A stretch of DNA of 64,000 nt from Chondrus crispus. Its lineage: Eukaryota > Rhodophyta > Florideophyceae > Gigartinales > Gigartinaceae. Numbering within the stretch: position 1 is the stretch's first letter; every line of letters starts with the position of its first letter. The DNA is taken from NCBI RefSeq assembly GCF_000350225.1, contig NW_005179334.1, forward strand, positions 1 to 64,000, in the 5' to 3' direction. Shown in pieces: positions 10,490 to 22,536 of this stretch. The translations under genes and the position numbers were made by a program. The notes below the pieces were generated by a model. It was not told where the DNA came from, made no database searches, and worked only from the letters and a program-made list of their open reading frames with translations.

Positions 10490-11233
10490 TAACGGACATT
10501 ATTTGACTGTTAGAATAAAGAGTTTTTTTCGGGCCACGGCCATTATTTGAGGTTGCCAAATTAGTTTCCATGCGATTCAGACCTGTAAAAGGGGTTCATT
10601 TAAGTGACTTCATTCCCTTGAATGAACACATGATGTGATTTCGTTACAGTTGTAAAGCTACAGTACTGTTGTGACAAATCCTGATCCCGACATCGTAGGC
10701 GAGCGGTTAGAAGGACAAGTGGTTGCAGTTGATAGGGTCCTACTCTACAAACACGGTGGGGGAGCACAAATGCCCGGAGACTGCCAGTCTCCTAAATGTA
10801 AGTCTTTGTTGGTCTGTCAAGTCACTACCTTTTTCCCTTCTACCCTAGGGTCAACCATCAACTATATATAGAGTCTTTGGACTCTCTCCCTCCGCGCTCA
10901 GGTCAGCCTGCGGGCATCGTGCTTTTACCGTCAAGCACGGTTTTGCTCACTTCGAGCTTTTAGCATTTAATTACCCTTCCTGGTAATAAATATAGAACTG
11001 CGCTTGTATTCCTCCTGAATGCAAGCGCCTTCTCCAATACACGTTATCAATCATCGATCCATACATGCATTCTTTCCGAATGCAAGTACCCCGATGAGTA
11101 CAGTCAGATTCTAGTGCAACTTACACGTCTGATCCTGAGCTGTTCTTTACTGTGTGCGTCTCACGCCTCTTGACATCCCGTGGCTGTAATGAATATTTAC
11201 AGCTCGAAAGGTGTTCATTCACAACTGTACAGT
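10490..11233. other. Intergenic, no gene seen
   Basis: AT-richer sequence with no long frame and no recognised domain. Contains one TACAGTA motif near 10660. Confidence 0.4.
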
Positions 11234-11370
11234 TATCGCAGCCGCATCTCCCATGTTGGAGGGGGGCTACAAGATGCTGGTGGAATCCCTACTCTACGAA
11301 GTCGTGAATGAGCAAGCTGTGCTCCGGGCGACGCAGTCGTCCCGTTTCTCTCTCTGTGTACTTCGATGCT
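11234..11370 (-). repeat. Left copy of 137-bp terminal direct repeat
   Basis: Matches 15911-16047 end to end with no length difference and six substitutions by eye. It lies downstream of the RNase H end of the minus-strand Copia element, so it is the best candidate for its 3' LTR. It does not show a clear TG...CA boundary, so it could be only part of an LTR. Confidence 0.7.
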
Positions 11371-14300
11371 CTCCCTCACTTAGCCACCTACAGTCTGCCT
11401 GCTTATGTAGTGTCACCGCGTTGCTCGCTACCCGCTAGTGTTGCTCACATCTCTAACCGTTACTGGCAGTACTTGCTTGCTGAACTAAAAGCTAACGGTC
11501 GCTTAATGCTAAGGCGCTGAGTGTAGCTCCTGCCCGATGCTTCAAAGTCGCTGACTTCGTCCCTCTTCTGCTTTGCATTGCTTTGCGGTACCGTGCCCGT
11601 TCGTTATCCGTGCCCGTTTGTTATCCGTGTCCGTGGCAATCGATGCTCGCGGAAATCTATGCATCGTGTCCGACGTGTAATCGGTGGCCTTCACACTTGT
11701 CACACTCCCCCCAGTCGCCTTCGTGTAGTTAGCACGAGAATGGAGGCGACTCGATGGCCAAGCGTAGGTTGGCTTTACTTCCACGTTTCGGAATCTAATA
11801 CATATCCAGATGACACATCGACCGCGAGGGTCCCTTCAGTGAGAGTGTGATTGAGCAGTGCATAGGTTGATGGGTTTCGCTTGGTTAGGGCGTCGGCTAT
11901 GTTCTGCGGACCTGGGATCCATCTCATACAGTTGAGTTCACTAGCTTCGAAGCTGTTGCGAATGCGTTGAACGGTTTGTCGGAGTCGATAATCGTTGCCC
12001 TCGTGAGGCGTCGTAATGGTGTCGTACAGGCAGCATGAGTCGACCAGCAGCTCATTGCCGGTGTTGGAGGCTACAAACATTGAGTTAAGGGCAGTTTTGA
12101 TGAATCCACGGCCATCCCCATCGGGACATGCCAATATCTCTGCACCATACGAATAGTAACTCACTCTTCTCTGCTTGTGACTCGTCCAGTCAATCGCGTG
12201 GAAGATATCTGGAGCTTCGTCTGTAACGATGCGTAGGCCAGTGATGACACCTGATTGACCGTAGTCCTTGGCCGAGTTCTGGTTGAACGAAGCATCCGAA
12301 AATGTGCACACGAAGACTTCTGGATGTTCTTCGGGTGGCGGAATGTGACCCATGGTTTTAGAGCGAGAAGCTCTTTCACCATCTCATTGGCTGTAATGAG
12401 GCTATCAACACTGAGATGGGATATCATCTGTTGCAGTGTAGACGTGACAAAAGATGCCTGAGGAAGAACCCCGCTTCCCAGATACAGTAGTGTGCATGCG
12501 ATACTTCGGAACTGCTTAATTTCAGACTCTGTCGAGCCCTCGTTGACTTGTTTGCGTCTTGTGCGTGAAAGAGAAATCGCTTTGATGCGTTCCACGTAGC
12601 GGATCATCGACATCTTGAAGTTCCCTTCGCTATCTTGTTTGATCTCGCAACCGTTAAAGTGAAAACGGCTGTCCACCACTACCTTGCCGACGATAAATCG
12701 TTAGCGGAGCTTAGCCAGGAAGCAGTTCATTGCCGCGACGGAACCACCGAGTAGGAAATCATCGATGACTTTCGCGACGAGGAGGATGATGCGACCAGTG
12801 GGATCGCGCTGCGTGAATAACTGGCTCAGTCCATGGGCTCGTTCAAATCCTGAATCCTTCAACATCCACTCTTCGACCGTCTTCTGCCATTGGCGGCCGG
12901 CTTCCACGACACCGTACGGGAGTTTGAGAAGCTTCCATAGAGTCCTCCGCGGGCCTCTCCCCTCGCGTGGCGGGCGGACAAAAATGTCCCTCTTGATTGG
13001 GCTGCTTTGTAGATAAGCCCCCTTTATGTCAGCGGTTGCAAGGCGGAAGCCCAGGAATGTGACGAGCGAGAGAAGAAGGCGGATTAAGTTGAGCTGGGCT
13101 GTGGAGGAGTCCTTGCGTATGTCGTCTTTCTCATCGTCCCGATTCCCGTGGGGGACGATACGGGCCTTCATGTCGTGGGAGCCATCCTCCTGTGTCTTGG
13201 TTTTGTAGACCACGTGAGAGGTGATCACGTTTGAATTACGAGGGATGTCGTGGTCGTTAACGGTGGTGTACGCATCGACCCAGTTCGAGTCGTGCTCATT
13301 TTTGAATGCTTCCTCCAAAATCCATGGGGGGCGAAAGCGAGCTTACTGGCAGTGACTTGTTTCGGGCCAATCACATCATAAATTTCGGACATAATGTGTT
13401 TGCGGTTGGACTGTAATTCGGTACTGATATCCTGTGCGTGCTTTAATGCGGTCTGTGCGTATGTTCCAACATCGTCTCTGGCCCCTTTCTTTTTATGACT
13501 GGTGTTATCAGTATCCGCAGGGGTACTCTGCGTTGCCAAGAGAGTTGGGAGCTGTAGTGCTGTGGAGTCGGGAGTATCAGTGTTGACTGCTGTACCTGTG
13601 CCTGGCAAGCGCAATCGTAAGTGCAAGGTACTTGGGGAGGCGTTTCCGTCGGTGCTGTCAGGAGTTGTCGGTCGTTCCTCGAGCATGGATTCGACGGAGC
13701 ACGACATAAGCTCTGCGGTGAGCTGACCGCGCGGTGCCACGCGGACGTCATCGTACGCGGCTCGCATTGCTGTCGGTGCACCATGGCGATATACCCATCC
13801 TGTCTCAATGTTGTGTTTTATAGAATCCATGGATCTGTCGTTAGTGATGAACATCTCGGAATATCCTGTGCCGCTGTCCGTCATGTGCATGAGGGTTTGC
13901 TTGCTACTGCGTATAGCGCAAAAGGTGAAGTCGATTTGAAGCTCCTCATTGAACGCTTCGTTGACATGGGTCAGTGATACCTTCTTAGACGACGTAGGCC
14001 GGCCGCTGCTGGTGCAGATTTCGCATGCTGTCTCAACATTCTCGATTGCAGCCTCGAGCGATTCATCGAGTACACCGGCATCGGCTAATATCTCCTTGAT
14101 ATCATCCACTGGTCCGTGTGTGTAACGATGTATCTTTTTGGAGAAGGTGAGTGGCATTCGTTTGACCGAAGAGTGAGTTGTTGCGAGGAGTGTTGTTACT
14201 CTCACCAAGGGGTGTGGTGCAATGTATAGACGCAGTCTTTCATCACCGGGGACAAGGTATGTGAAAAGGATACAATTTGAGGTATCGGTTGGTCGTTTCA

Positions 14301-15910
14301 TTTCGATGTAGCGTTGGTGGGCAAGGTTGAATGTATTGCAGTATTTCCGTACATCTTGGCCCACGATCAATGGTGACTCGCCATGCACCAAGTCGAAAGT
14401 AAGGGAAATCAGTCGGCCTCTTACGTCCGGGACTGTGATCGTCCAGGAGCAGACGATCAGTTTTGCGTCAAGGCAATCTTGTCCCCAACCATGGAGATAA
14501 TGCTCCCTAGGTGGTTCGAGATATAGCTGGATGCCAAGTATATCGCAGAGGGTGGCTGCGTTGTCAATACTTCCAGTAGAGGTGGGTGCTCCTTCGTCAA
14601 GGATTGGATTAGGATCAAGCAGGAGCGCGTCGGACCCTTTTACCATAAACTCTGCTGGTCTAATGTCTTGGAATCCCTTCTAGCATTATTTTCGATAATA
14701 TCTGGTGTTTCGTTAATGGTGACATGCTTGGCACTCGGGGAAGGCGAACCGACCCAACTGGTCTTGTATGGTATCCTGGCTTGCTGCATGGAGTCACTTT
14801 CTCTTTTCAGCATTGTGTTTCATGTTATCGGCATACTTCGGGCAAATCGGATCACGCCACCAATGACCAGTTTGGTTGCAGCTGCGGCATTTTGAGTTAG
14901 CTTTTGGTCCTGTACCCACTGGTATGTGTGTCCGGGAACCCTTGTCCGGGCCTTGGTATGAGGACGGAGCATAGCGTTTTCCAAGAAGAGTACCTTGTAG
15001 GCGGCTTGCCTCTGTGTGAGTGCCTGTGTTAGTAGTATCAACCCTTACTTCGCAAAGCGCATCTGCTGCATCCTCGAGCGTTATAGAGAACTCAGCACAG
15101 TCTGTGGTATTACTGTTCTCGTTGTGATGGATTATCTTGTTGACCTGATTCATGATCAATTTATAGCTGAGGACCACATAGTCGGCTTCTATGGGCGATA
15201 GATAAGGTTCCCCGGTACTGCGCCATGTCTTGTAGTCAGTTACTGCTTGGTTGGCTTGTCGGATATACCGTTGAGTGTTGACTTTATTGTGAGGCAAATG
15301 TTATCGTTGTTGGTCTGACCCCTTTCGTTTGCCTTGGATACAAGCTGTGTGACGATGGTGCTGTAGACAGACGACGGTATGTCAGCGTTCTCCAGGAGCA
15401 ACATGGCGAAGTTCTGGCTGTCCTTATCTGTGGAAGAGCTACGGCAGTAATTGAGATATTTAAGTGCTAACCCTTGAAAACGCCTTGCAAACAGTGCAGC
15501 CGGCTCTTCGGATTTGCGTTTACAGGAGTAAACATCGCGCATCATCTGTACGAGTCTACGGATACTATCTGTTGCTGAATCTTTGGCTACAATCTGGATG
15601 ATGGCTTCCACTGCGCGTTTCTGGACTTGCTTGGGATCTTCGTTTCTGTCCGGCTTTAACATCAGGATACCAGCGGCGATTGCACCGTCGAGTTTGAGCG
15701 GAAGGCTTCATCAACGGCGTGGTAAAGGGTGATGCCGAGAGCACTCATCATCCCCTTTGACCTTGTGTCACCACCATCGGCGTAGAGCTCAACGAAGGTG
15801 GTCCACAGGCGGACTTCAGTGCGCCATTTGAGCTTGTCGGTTGTGGCAGTCAACCTTGGAGCTATGAGGATGCGGTTGTTCGGAGTGGAACTTCCACCTG
15901 GGCCCATAAC

Positions 15911-16047
15911 TATCGCAGCCGCGTCTCCCATGTTGGAGGGGGGCTACAAGATGCTGGTGGAATCCGTACTCTACGAAGTCGTGAATGAGCACGCTGTGCT
16001 CCGGGAGACGCAGTCGTCCCGTCTCTCTCTCTGTGTACTTCAATGCT
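15911..16047 (-). repeat. Right copy of 137-bp terminal direct repeat
   Basis: Partner of 11234-11370. A Gag-frame start codon (15931) lies inside it and another lies just beyond its inner edge, which is unusual for an LTR. Its outer edge is the junction with receptor-coding sequence. Confidence 0.7.
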
Positions 16048-17409
16048 GTCCGTACCGCCATCGGCATCTGATTCTAAAAGCGCCAGCGAAGACTTTAACA
16101 TCGCATTCAGCGATAAATACCCATCACCTGGCTCCTCCTCGGACAGCCCTCCTCGCTCCTTCACCTTCTCCACGTACGAAACCAAAATCTTCGACACATC
16201 TCCGCTTTGGTCCTCCGTCATGTACCGCACACTCGTACTTGCAACATTCAGAACCAACGTCAGTCCGGCACACATCCCCAGAATGACGCGAATCGCCTCT
16301 ATCGAACTCACATTATGAACTGCATCATGGCTCATCCCGCTAGCCCGCAACAGGATTCTCTCCGCCTCGGCCCCTTGCCTTTCTCTCGCGCTGAACTTGA
16401 CCCGATGGCCAACCAACGCCAAGTTGTCGTCTCTTGTTGAATACAAGATCCTGCTTCTCTCCCCGCTCGTACCAGCTGCACTGCCACCAAGCGTCGATAA
16501 CTGATGAAGAATACTCTTGTTAATGTCGTTGCGTGCCCACAAGTCATCGAATATAAAAAGACATAATTCGTCCCTAAACCACGATAGCATCAATGAGAGT
16601 ACCTCATCGACTTCCGTCTGTTCATGCATCTTCTCACAAATACTGTGTCCATTGGTCGCATTGACTGCAAGGCAAAGTTGCTGGATCATCCGCGCAACAG
16701 TCGCATCTTTTCCGAGAGTGAAGAAGTAGACTCCGCCCAGATATCGAGCTTTCACTTCTGCATCGTGAGCTATCGCTCGAAAGGCACACGTGTTCCCAAC
16801 GCCGCCATCACCCACGGCAAACGCCCCGATCGGATCATTGCCATCAGTTCGTAATACAGCCGCCTTCAGTTGTCTCTGGCAAGTCTCTTGTGCACCAAGG
16901 CCATGCTGTACATTCAAATCGATATAAACTGAAGATGGGTTGGATGGAGCCATCACGAGGCCCTTGAATACTACTTTGCTGGAACGGATTTCGCATACGA
17001 TATTTAGATGAGCGCTCGCTTGAATGACTTCTATGCGAAGCTCTTGTGCGAGGTGTTTGCGCGCCGTCAGAACATCCCTGTCACTAATCGCGGTTGCAAA
17101 AGAGCGGAGCTTTCCCTGGGGGTTTTCCTCCTCGAACTCCAGATCGGCGAGAGTCTTTGAAATGAAAGTAGAAACCCTGTCAAGCACATCCTTAAGTATT
17201 CTGCGATGTAGTTCTTTTATGGACTCAAGGTATGGATCGTCATGCAAACTCTGGATATTGAAAGAGAGTACTTGGTAGGTTAGGAGCATGTCCTTGGCCA
17301 GCACGCTGTTGTTTTTGTAGGCGTTATGTAGCTCAATGAGGCGTATAATAAGACAGATAGCTTGCTCAGCCGTCCCGGTGAGACCTGCGATATGAAAAAA
17401 ACCAGCCAT
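16048..17409 (-). pseudogene. Truncated NB-ARC receptor paralogue, Walker A lysine lost
   Basis: About 454 residues, starting at 17409 (MAGFFHIAGLTGTAEQ), aligned along their length with residues 1 to about 450 of the receptor at 509-4546. The helical N-terminus, Walker B (LFIFDDLW) and the LYSTRD segment are recognisable. Walker A reads GDGGVGNT: the catalytic lysine is asparagine (AAC). The GLPL motif has become GLTL. Homology stops at 16048, exactly at the edge of the Copia terminal repeat. The rest of NB-ARC and all WD40 repeats are missing, and I do not find them left of the element. The frame reads on into element sequence to a stop near 15910, so a chimeric transcript is possible, but as a receptor it is almost certainly dead. 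The upstream part of the open frame (17410-17682) is low-complexity and not shared with the paralogue, so I chose the internal start. Confidence 0.88.
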
Positions 17410-17917
17410 TGTAGCGGGCGGAGAATCAAACCTGAGGTTTGTAATGAAAGAAAAGGTTGTTGCACAGGAGGGGAAGCGTTGTGCCTGTGTGTTTGTGTGT
17501 GTATGTGTGTGTTGTGAACTCGTGAAAAGCGGAAGTGGTTTGGGAACGTGGGCCGTGTGTTCTTCGGCTTGACGTGAAAGCGAGGGCTGCATGGAGCGGT
17601 AAACGAAGAAGAGTTGGATGGTACAGTACACTGCCAACGAGGATTTACAACTACGCGAAAGGAAGTGGTATTTTAGTGGCACACTCTCGTCCAGACGTAC
17701 ACACGTGTACTGTACTTGTCAATTTTCAAGCCTGTATTGTTAGCCGTAGGGGTACCATTACCACAAAACACCTTTTCTGTGGTTACCGTTAACGGTACCG
17801 CTACCGGAAACAACTACTTGAGATTCGCAAAGTCGAGAGCTCGCTCACGTTGTGCTGTCCGCACTCAACTTAGGGGAACACTTTTCGCCTTCGTTATATC
17901 CCTCACGCGGCGCACGT
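17410..17917. other. Upstream region of the receptor pseudogene
   Basis: No gene. Includes a CA/GT-rich microsatellite (17484-17514), two TACTGTA/TACAGTA motifs (17624-17716) and a small imperfect inverted repeat around 17750-17805 (GGTACC, ACCACA...TGTGGT). Confidence 0.45.
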
Positions 17918-17924
17918 TAGAAGA

Positions 17925-18764
17925 CAGAGAAAAATTATTACGTACCCCCTTTTATTTGGGAAGTTTTGTTACGTGCCCCTTTCATAAGCTCCTTTATACA
18001 AGCCCCTTTCCTTGGAGGCGCTAGAGTGATGAAAAGGTGAAGAGGGCGTCGTCGGAATGAGTTTGAACAAAGGGAGCACATTCCCTGACAAGCACGGAAT
18101 CTTGATGGCATCCTTAGCCCTGTGCGCTACCGTGGGCCGATCTCACAAGGTAAAAAAGTCAGACCGTAGACGCCTGCGTATAAAGTGCCCCTCGCAGGAG
18201 TGCTCATACATTGTCAACGCTCAACCAGACCGCAGGGCAAAAAATGGCTTGTGGAGAGTGGGAAAACTCAATCTCGCTCACTCCTGCGACGCAATAAAGG
18301 GGAAACGAAAGCGCAAGCCCCTAGCCGTGTGCTAGTGTTTGATAATCTCCGCGAGCGGCATGCCAACGTCCTAGAGGGTCTGCACACTGGAATCATCTGG
18401 ACACAATGTGGGCATCGACTGTTTTTCATCATGCAACACTTGAACGCCAGTATGTTGCTGCTGCTGCCCTTGCCTCTCAAGTAAACATTAACGTGGATTT
18501 GCAGATTCTGCCTATTGCCAGACAGATGAGCGCGTGGAGAGTTCCGAGTCAGGCAGGTCGGCCGAAGTAACGGCGGAAACAGGGGGTCGCAGCGCCTCAA
18601 CGAAAGTCGCGTTGCTCTGCTTGTGGTCAGGTTGGGCACTACACTACAACTTGCGAAGCCCCAGACACTGTGTACCTCTACTGGAAAATCGTTCGGGAGT
18701 GAGGTGAAGAAAGGGGCACGTAACAAAACTTCCAAAATAAAAGGGGCACGTAAGAAATTTTCTC
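17925..18764 (+). mobile_element. Mutator-like (MULE) element, internally deleted
   Basis: About 840 bp. The ends form inverted repeats of roughly 60 bp: left from 17926 (AGAGAAAAATTATTACGTACC) and reverse complement of the right (AGAGAAAATTTCTTACGTGCC), both continuing to a shared GAAGTTTTGTTACGTGCCCC. TAGAAGA flanks both sides (17918-17924 and 18765-18771), a duplication of about 7 bp, near the Mutator range. The interior encodes the two ends of a MULE transposase but no room for its catalytic core (see the pseudogene entry). It is therefore a non-autonomous deletion derivative. Confidence 0.78.
18057..18670 (+). pseudogene. MULE transposase remnant: DNA-binding domain and zinc knuckle
   Basis: The first frame (18057-18335, 92 residues) has a WRKY/GCM1-type zinc-binding pattern, C44-x4-C49 ... 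W66 ... H75-x-C77, followed by a basic KGKRKRK tail, typical of MuDR/MULE N-terminal DNA-binding domains. In another frame, 18530-18670 encodes WRVPSQAGRPK, an in-frame TAA at 18568-18570, then RRKQ and a knuckle CSACGQVGHYTTTC (18613-18654), typical of MULE C-termini. The DDE core (normally several hundred residues) is absent between them. Different frames plus the stop indicate it is non-functional. Confidence 0.75.
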
Positions 18765-18771
18765 TAGAAGA

Positions 18772-19509
18772 TATGTACTGTAGTCGGAAGCTGCAATTCT
18801 ACAGTAACCCGCATAATTGCTTGTGAAACGCTGTGCGGAGATAGTTATCCACCTTATTTGTACACCTCTCCTGTCTACACCTGCTTCTCCCTGTTAATAG
18901 AGACTGTACGCAAACAAATTTCAGGAATACAGGTGACTAAGTTTTCGGAAATGCTTTTCTGAAAAGTTAAGCTGGATTTCATTTCTCACAGCTACCCTTG
19001 CGGGTCAACGCCTGACGACTGAGGAGAAGTCAAAGAAGTAATAAAGGGTAAGGAGAAGGGGAATATGCGAGTGGCGGGGCGTCGTCGTTGTGGCGAGTGC
19101 AACAGATGGGGTGTTCCTAAGTGGTGTCTGAGAACAAAGTTAAGTGTAGAGTTTTTTGTGTCACTTTCGTGCCTCCAAGCCGACCGAGGCTCAGTTCCGA
19201 GAGCTCCTTTTATATTGCTACTATGCCCGAGGTTTTGTCGAGTCTATCCCCTAACTTCCAATTAATCAATCTAGAGCTTTCTACGCCGGCTATAGAAGCT
19301 TCCACAGTGGTCTGATACTAGAGCTTGTTCGATTTCTCCGCTAAGCAATTGAAATTCCCTCTAGAACATTCTAGAGCATACTAGATCATTCCCATCACTT
19401 ACAGATAGGAACAGTCACTTAGATGCCAAAAACCAACAGTCGTATGCATAAAGCACCATGGTGACTTAAGCCAACTTCTCTTCACATTGCGTGACAGGAA
19501 GCCCTGAAC
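18772..19509. other. Intergenic, no gene seen
   Basis: No supported frame. Contains a GAAnnTTC-like palindrome (CTAGAACATTCTAGAG, 19361-19376), which resembles a heat-shock element core but has no gene next to it. Confidence 0.4.
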
Positions 19510-19770
19510 CTATCTATGTGATGGAAATTTGATGGTCGGAGAATTTTGATGGGAACGCATAACATTCTTCGCTAGCTGACGAAGTCCAAACTTTGAAAGC
19601 GGTGTATTCATACCGGAAAAGTAAATCGCCGCCTCCGAGATTAATTTTTCTCGTCGTTCAGTTAAATACAGCGGTCTTCCGGGGGCGAGCATGGTAAACT
19701 GGATTTCCAATGGCCATGTTGGTTTGCTGTCTCGTGGTGACTGAGCCCATCTCGCATATACCGTCCTGCC
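19510..19770 (-). pseudogene. HTH (psq/CENPB-like) coding fragment, downstream part
   Basis: A minus-strand frame reading leftward from the Copia target site. It includes APGRPLYLTERREKL and SKFGLRQLAKNVM, resembling the GRP-x-LT-x-EE...LR-x-LA signature seen in pogo/jerky-type DNA-binding proteins between the psq-type HTH and the CENPB domain. It stops near 19510, well short of any DDE domain. The companion piece lies at 36876-36981 on the other side of the Copia insertion. The two flank frames do not line up across the 5-bp target site, so the locus was probably already degenerate. The family call is tentative. Confidence 0.45.
19766..19770. repeat. Left target-site duplication CTGCC
   Basis: Identical to 36876-36880, immediately outside the two LTRs of the 17-kb split Copia element. 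A 5-bp duplication is standard for Copia integration. Confidence 0.9.
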
Positions 19771-20199
19771 TGTTGATATTCCTTATATTCTCTCGTATGC
19801 CCTGATATCTTCAGACCTGATCGAATTGATTTTCTTTTTTCTACGCTGAATCTAAATGGTCCTCTCCCTTGTAGTACCTGAATAAGGCCGATTAACGAGA
19901 GGAATGATTTCTACGCTGGTTCAAGTACCTTTACAAGTTGCCTTACTTCTCTCGTAATATGAGCTCCAAGGCGAACTAAGGTGTCTAGAATATAGTATAG
20001 GCTCCTACTATTCATCTGAGCCACATTGTACTGGTTTCGCGGACCCACACTTCTGTGGTAATCTGCAAGCGGAACTTTGGGTATAAAATAGGTAGCCACT
20101 CGGCTACGATGGACAGAGACAGAACATCATCAGTAAAGAAAAGAAGTCTCCGGTTCTCACACTGTGCTCAAGGGTATATCCACAGTTCTCCGCTCAACA
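19771..20199 (+). repeat. 5' LTR of the split Copia element
   Basis: 429 bp, TGTTGATATTCC...CTCAACA. Contains a TATAAAATAG box (about 20081) that may be its promoter. Matches 36451-36875 with scattered substitutions and small indels. Confidence 0.93.
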
Positions 20200-22536
20200 G
20201 GTTATGTACACCCAGTGTTGGTGACTTTTTTCGTGACAATTGCCTTCAGACAGAAATGGAGGACAGTCGCCGCATCCACAAATTTTACGGTAAACCGCAT
20301 GAAGACTTCCAGCAGTGGCAGGTCCATACTGAGGCTGCATTGCAGAGCAAGTAATTGCTGTACGTTGTGGAAGCAGACGTTGTTGGAGTTAATGATCCAT
20401 TGACGCTCTCGGCGGAATCTCAGTTGGCCATTTCACAGGCTCGGGCCATCATCGTCCAGGGATTGGGGGATCGTCCCCTTCGAGTATGTATCTTGGAAAA
20501 GAAGAATCTCTACAAGATGTGGGGCCGTCTTAAGGAAAGATATGCAGTCGTGAATGTAGCAACTCGGGTTCAGTTGCAGAGTCGCTTGTCTTGTGTGGAG
20601 TATTCCAACCAAGAGATGCCTCAGTACATCGATACCTTCGAGGAAATATTTAATCGCCTTGCCAGTATGGACTGCAAAATCACGGAAGATTTGCAAGTTG
20701 CCATGCTATTGGCATCCTTTAGAGATAAGAGTAAATCTCCATATGGCCAAGTCCTGGCAGTCCCTCAAACAGTGAATGAGATGCTGACCTGGGAGTCAGC
20801 TTCTGCCCGACTTCTTCAGGAATTTGAAGAAAAGGAATTCGAAGGTCGTGTGAACCGTACTACATCATACTCTAGAAATGGTTTGATTGAAAAGGGCCTC
20901 GCTCTGGCGGCTGGTAATAAGAAATGGGGCACTCATCGTAAGGGCTTCAATCCCAAAGGTACACGCATTGAAACGCGTACATGTTTTGAATGTGACTAAG
21001 TGGGACACATAGCACGTAATTGTCCTCAAAAGAAATGTCAGGATCTTCAAGCAGAGCAAATGGAATTGCCTGAAACGGTGAAGGTTGAAGAGCGCACCAT
21101 GATGAATGCCCCGACACCTCAGGTTCTGCATGTACATGCAGAAAAGTCATCTAAGTTTCGTAAGTCTAACCTTGTGTTGGATTCAGGCCCCAGTGACCAT
21201 ATGATTAATTCGGAGGGTCCTATGCACAATATTCGCCGTCTTCCCCTATGATAGATCGTGATGGGAAATGGAGCCATCGTCTCAGCTTGTATCACAGGAG
21301 ACGGCCAAGTTTGTTCGTCCCTCTCTGATGGCAGAACTCCATCAATCAAAAAACTTGTTCTGGTAAATAATGTGCTATTCGTTCCGGGATTGAAGAAGAA
21401 TCTCATATCTGTATCATGCATTGCTGATTCCGGATACGAAGCGCGATTTATAAAAGGTGGCGGATGCCGTGTCATGAAGGATGGAATTCTCGCTTTGCAA
21501 GGAAGAAAAATCGACTCGATCTACTACCTCAATGCCACATGGAGCAACTGTCGTGATGTTTCCCTTGATCAAGACGAAACCTCAAAGTACAAAAATTTGC
21601 ATAGTTCCCAGGCGCAGGTAGCGGCACATACGGAAACCGAATCGACTTAGGCATGCTAACCCGGATAGCGTCGTAAAAATGCACCGCGTTGGAGCAGTGA
21701 GGGGCTTGGACAAAAATGTCCCATACGGTCAGTGCGGTATTTGTGGGCCTTGTCACAAAGGAAAGAACTCCCGCAGTCCAATGCGATCGCGCCCGGAGAA
21801 CTCCAAGAAAGTAGGAGACGTGATCCACAGTGATGTCTGCGGGCCAATGTCATCGGTTTCGTTGGGTGGATCTCGTCACTTTGTCACGTTTATTGACGAG
21901 CACTCACGCTATATAAGGGTTGTGCCACTTGCCAAGAAAAGCGACGTCGCTTCCCAGTTCATTAACTTTCAGCGAAGGTTCGGACGCAAGTTTGAGTGCA
22001 GTATAAAAACTCTGCATAGCGACATCGGGGGTGAGTACACGGCTCTGGAACCCTTTCTCGCTGAACAAGGATTTGAAGTCAGCCGATCAGCGGCCTATTG
22101 TCCAGAACAAAATGGCATTTCGGAACTTGCCAACCGAACATTGGTTGAGTCGGCTAGGGCATTGCTGGAACACGCTGGTCTTCCGAAAACGTTCTTGGCG
22201 GAGGCCATTTCTGTTGCTGCTGACTTGCGCAATTGTTTCATTTCGCCGAATAGTTCAACCGAGATGCCGTTTGAAATGGTAAGCGGGGAAAACCCAAGGG
22301 TTGATCATTTGAGGGTGTTCGGGTGCCTTGTGTGGGCTCACGTTCCCCCAAAACTTCGCACAAAACTGGACGACAAGGCCGAAAAGGGAATACTTATTGG
22401 GTGTCTAGACCGTAATCAGTACAAAGTGTACCTGATTGAACGCAAGACAACTGTAGTGTCCAGGCATGTTAAGATTCATGAGGACCAATTCCCAGCACGA
22501 AACTGGTCTCATGAAGAAGAAGAAGGTGCGTCCGTA

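Larger units (their letters stand above)
11234..16047 (-). mobile_element. Decayed minus-strand Copia-type retrotransposon
   Basis: Read on the minus strand from 15931 to 11775 the parts are: Gag, a CCHC knuckle near 14865 (CRSCNQTGHWWRDPIC), a protease/integrase-like region (14646-13225), reverse transcriptase (ATADIKGAYLQSSP, VIDDFLLGG) and a Copia-style RNase H tail (DALTKRNPSTYALL). The RT is divergent from the other two Copia elements in the window, so this is a separate lineage. It is broken, with roughly half a dozen breaks. It is bounded by 137-bp direct repeats differing at six positions. Its right end abuts the truncated receptor gene, so its arrival or a later rearrangement accompanied the loss of that gene's 3' half. 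No clean target duplication is visible. Confidence 0.8.

Noticed and set aside
19361-19376. Heat-shock-element-like palindrome CTAGAACATTCTAGAG
   Set aside because: Only one GAAnnTTC dyad and no adjacent gene or TATA box; likely chance.
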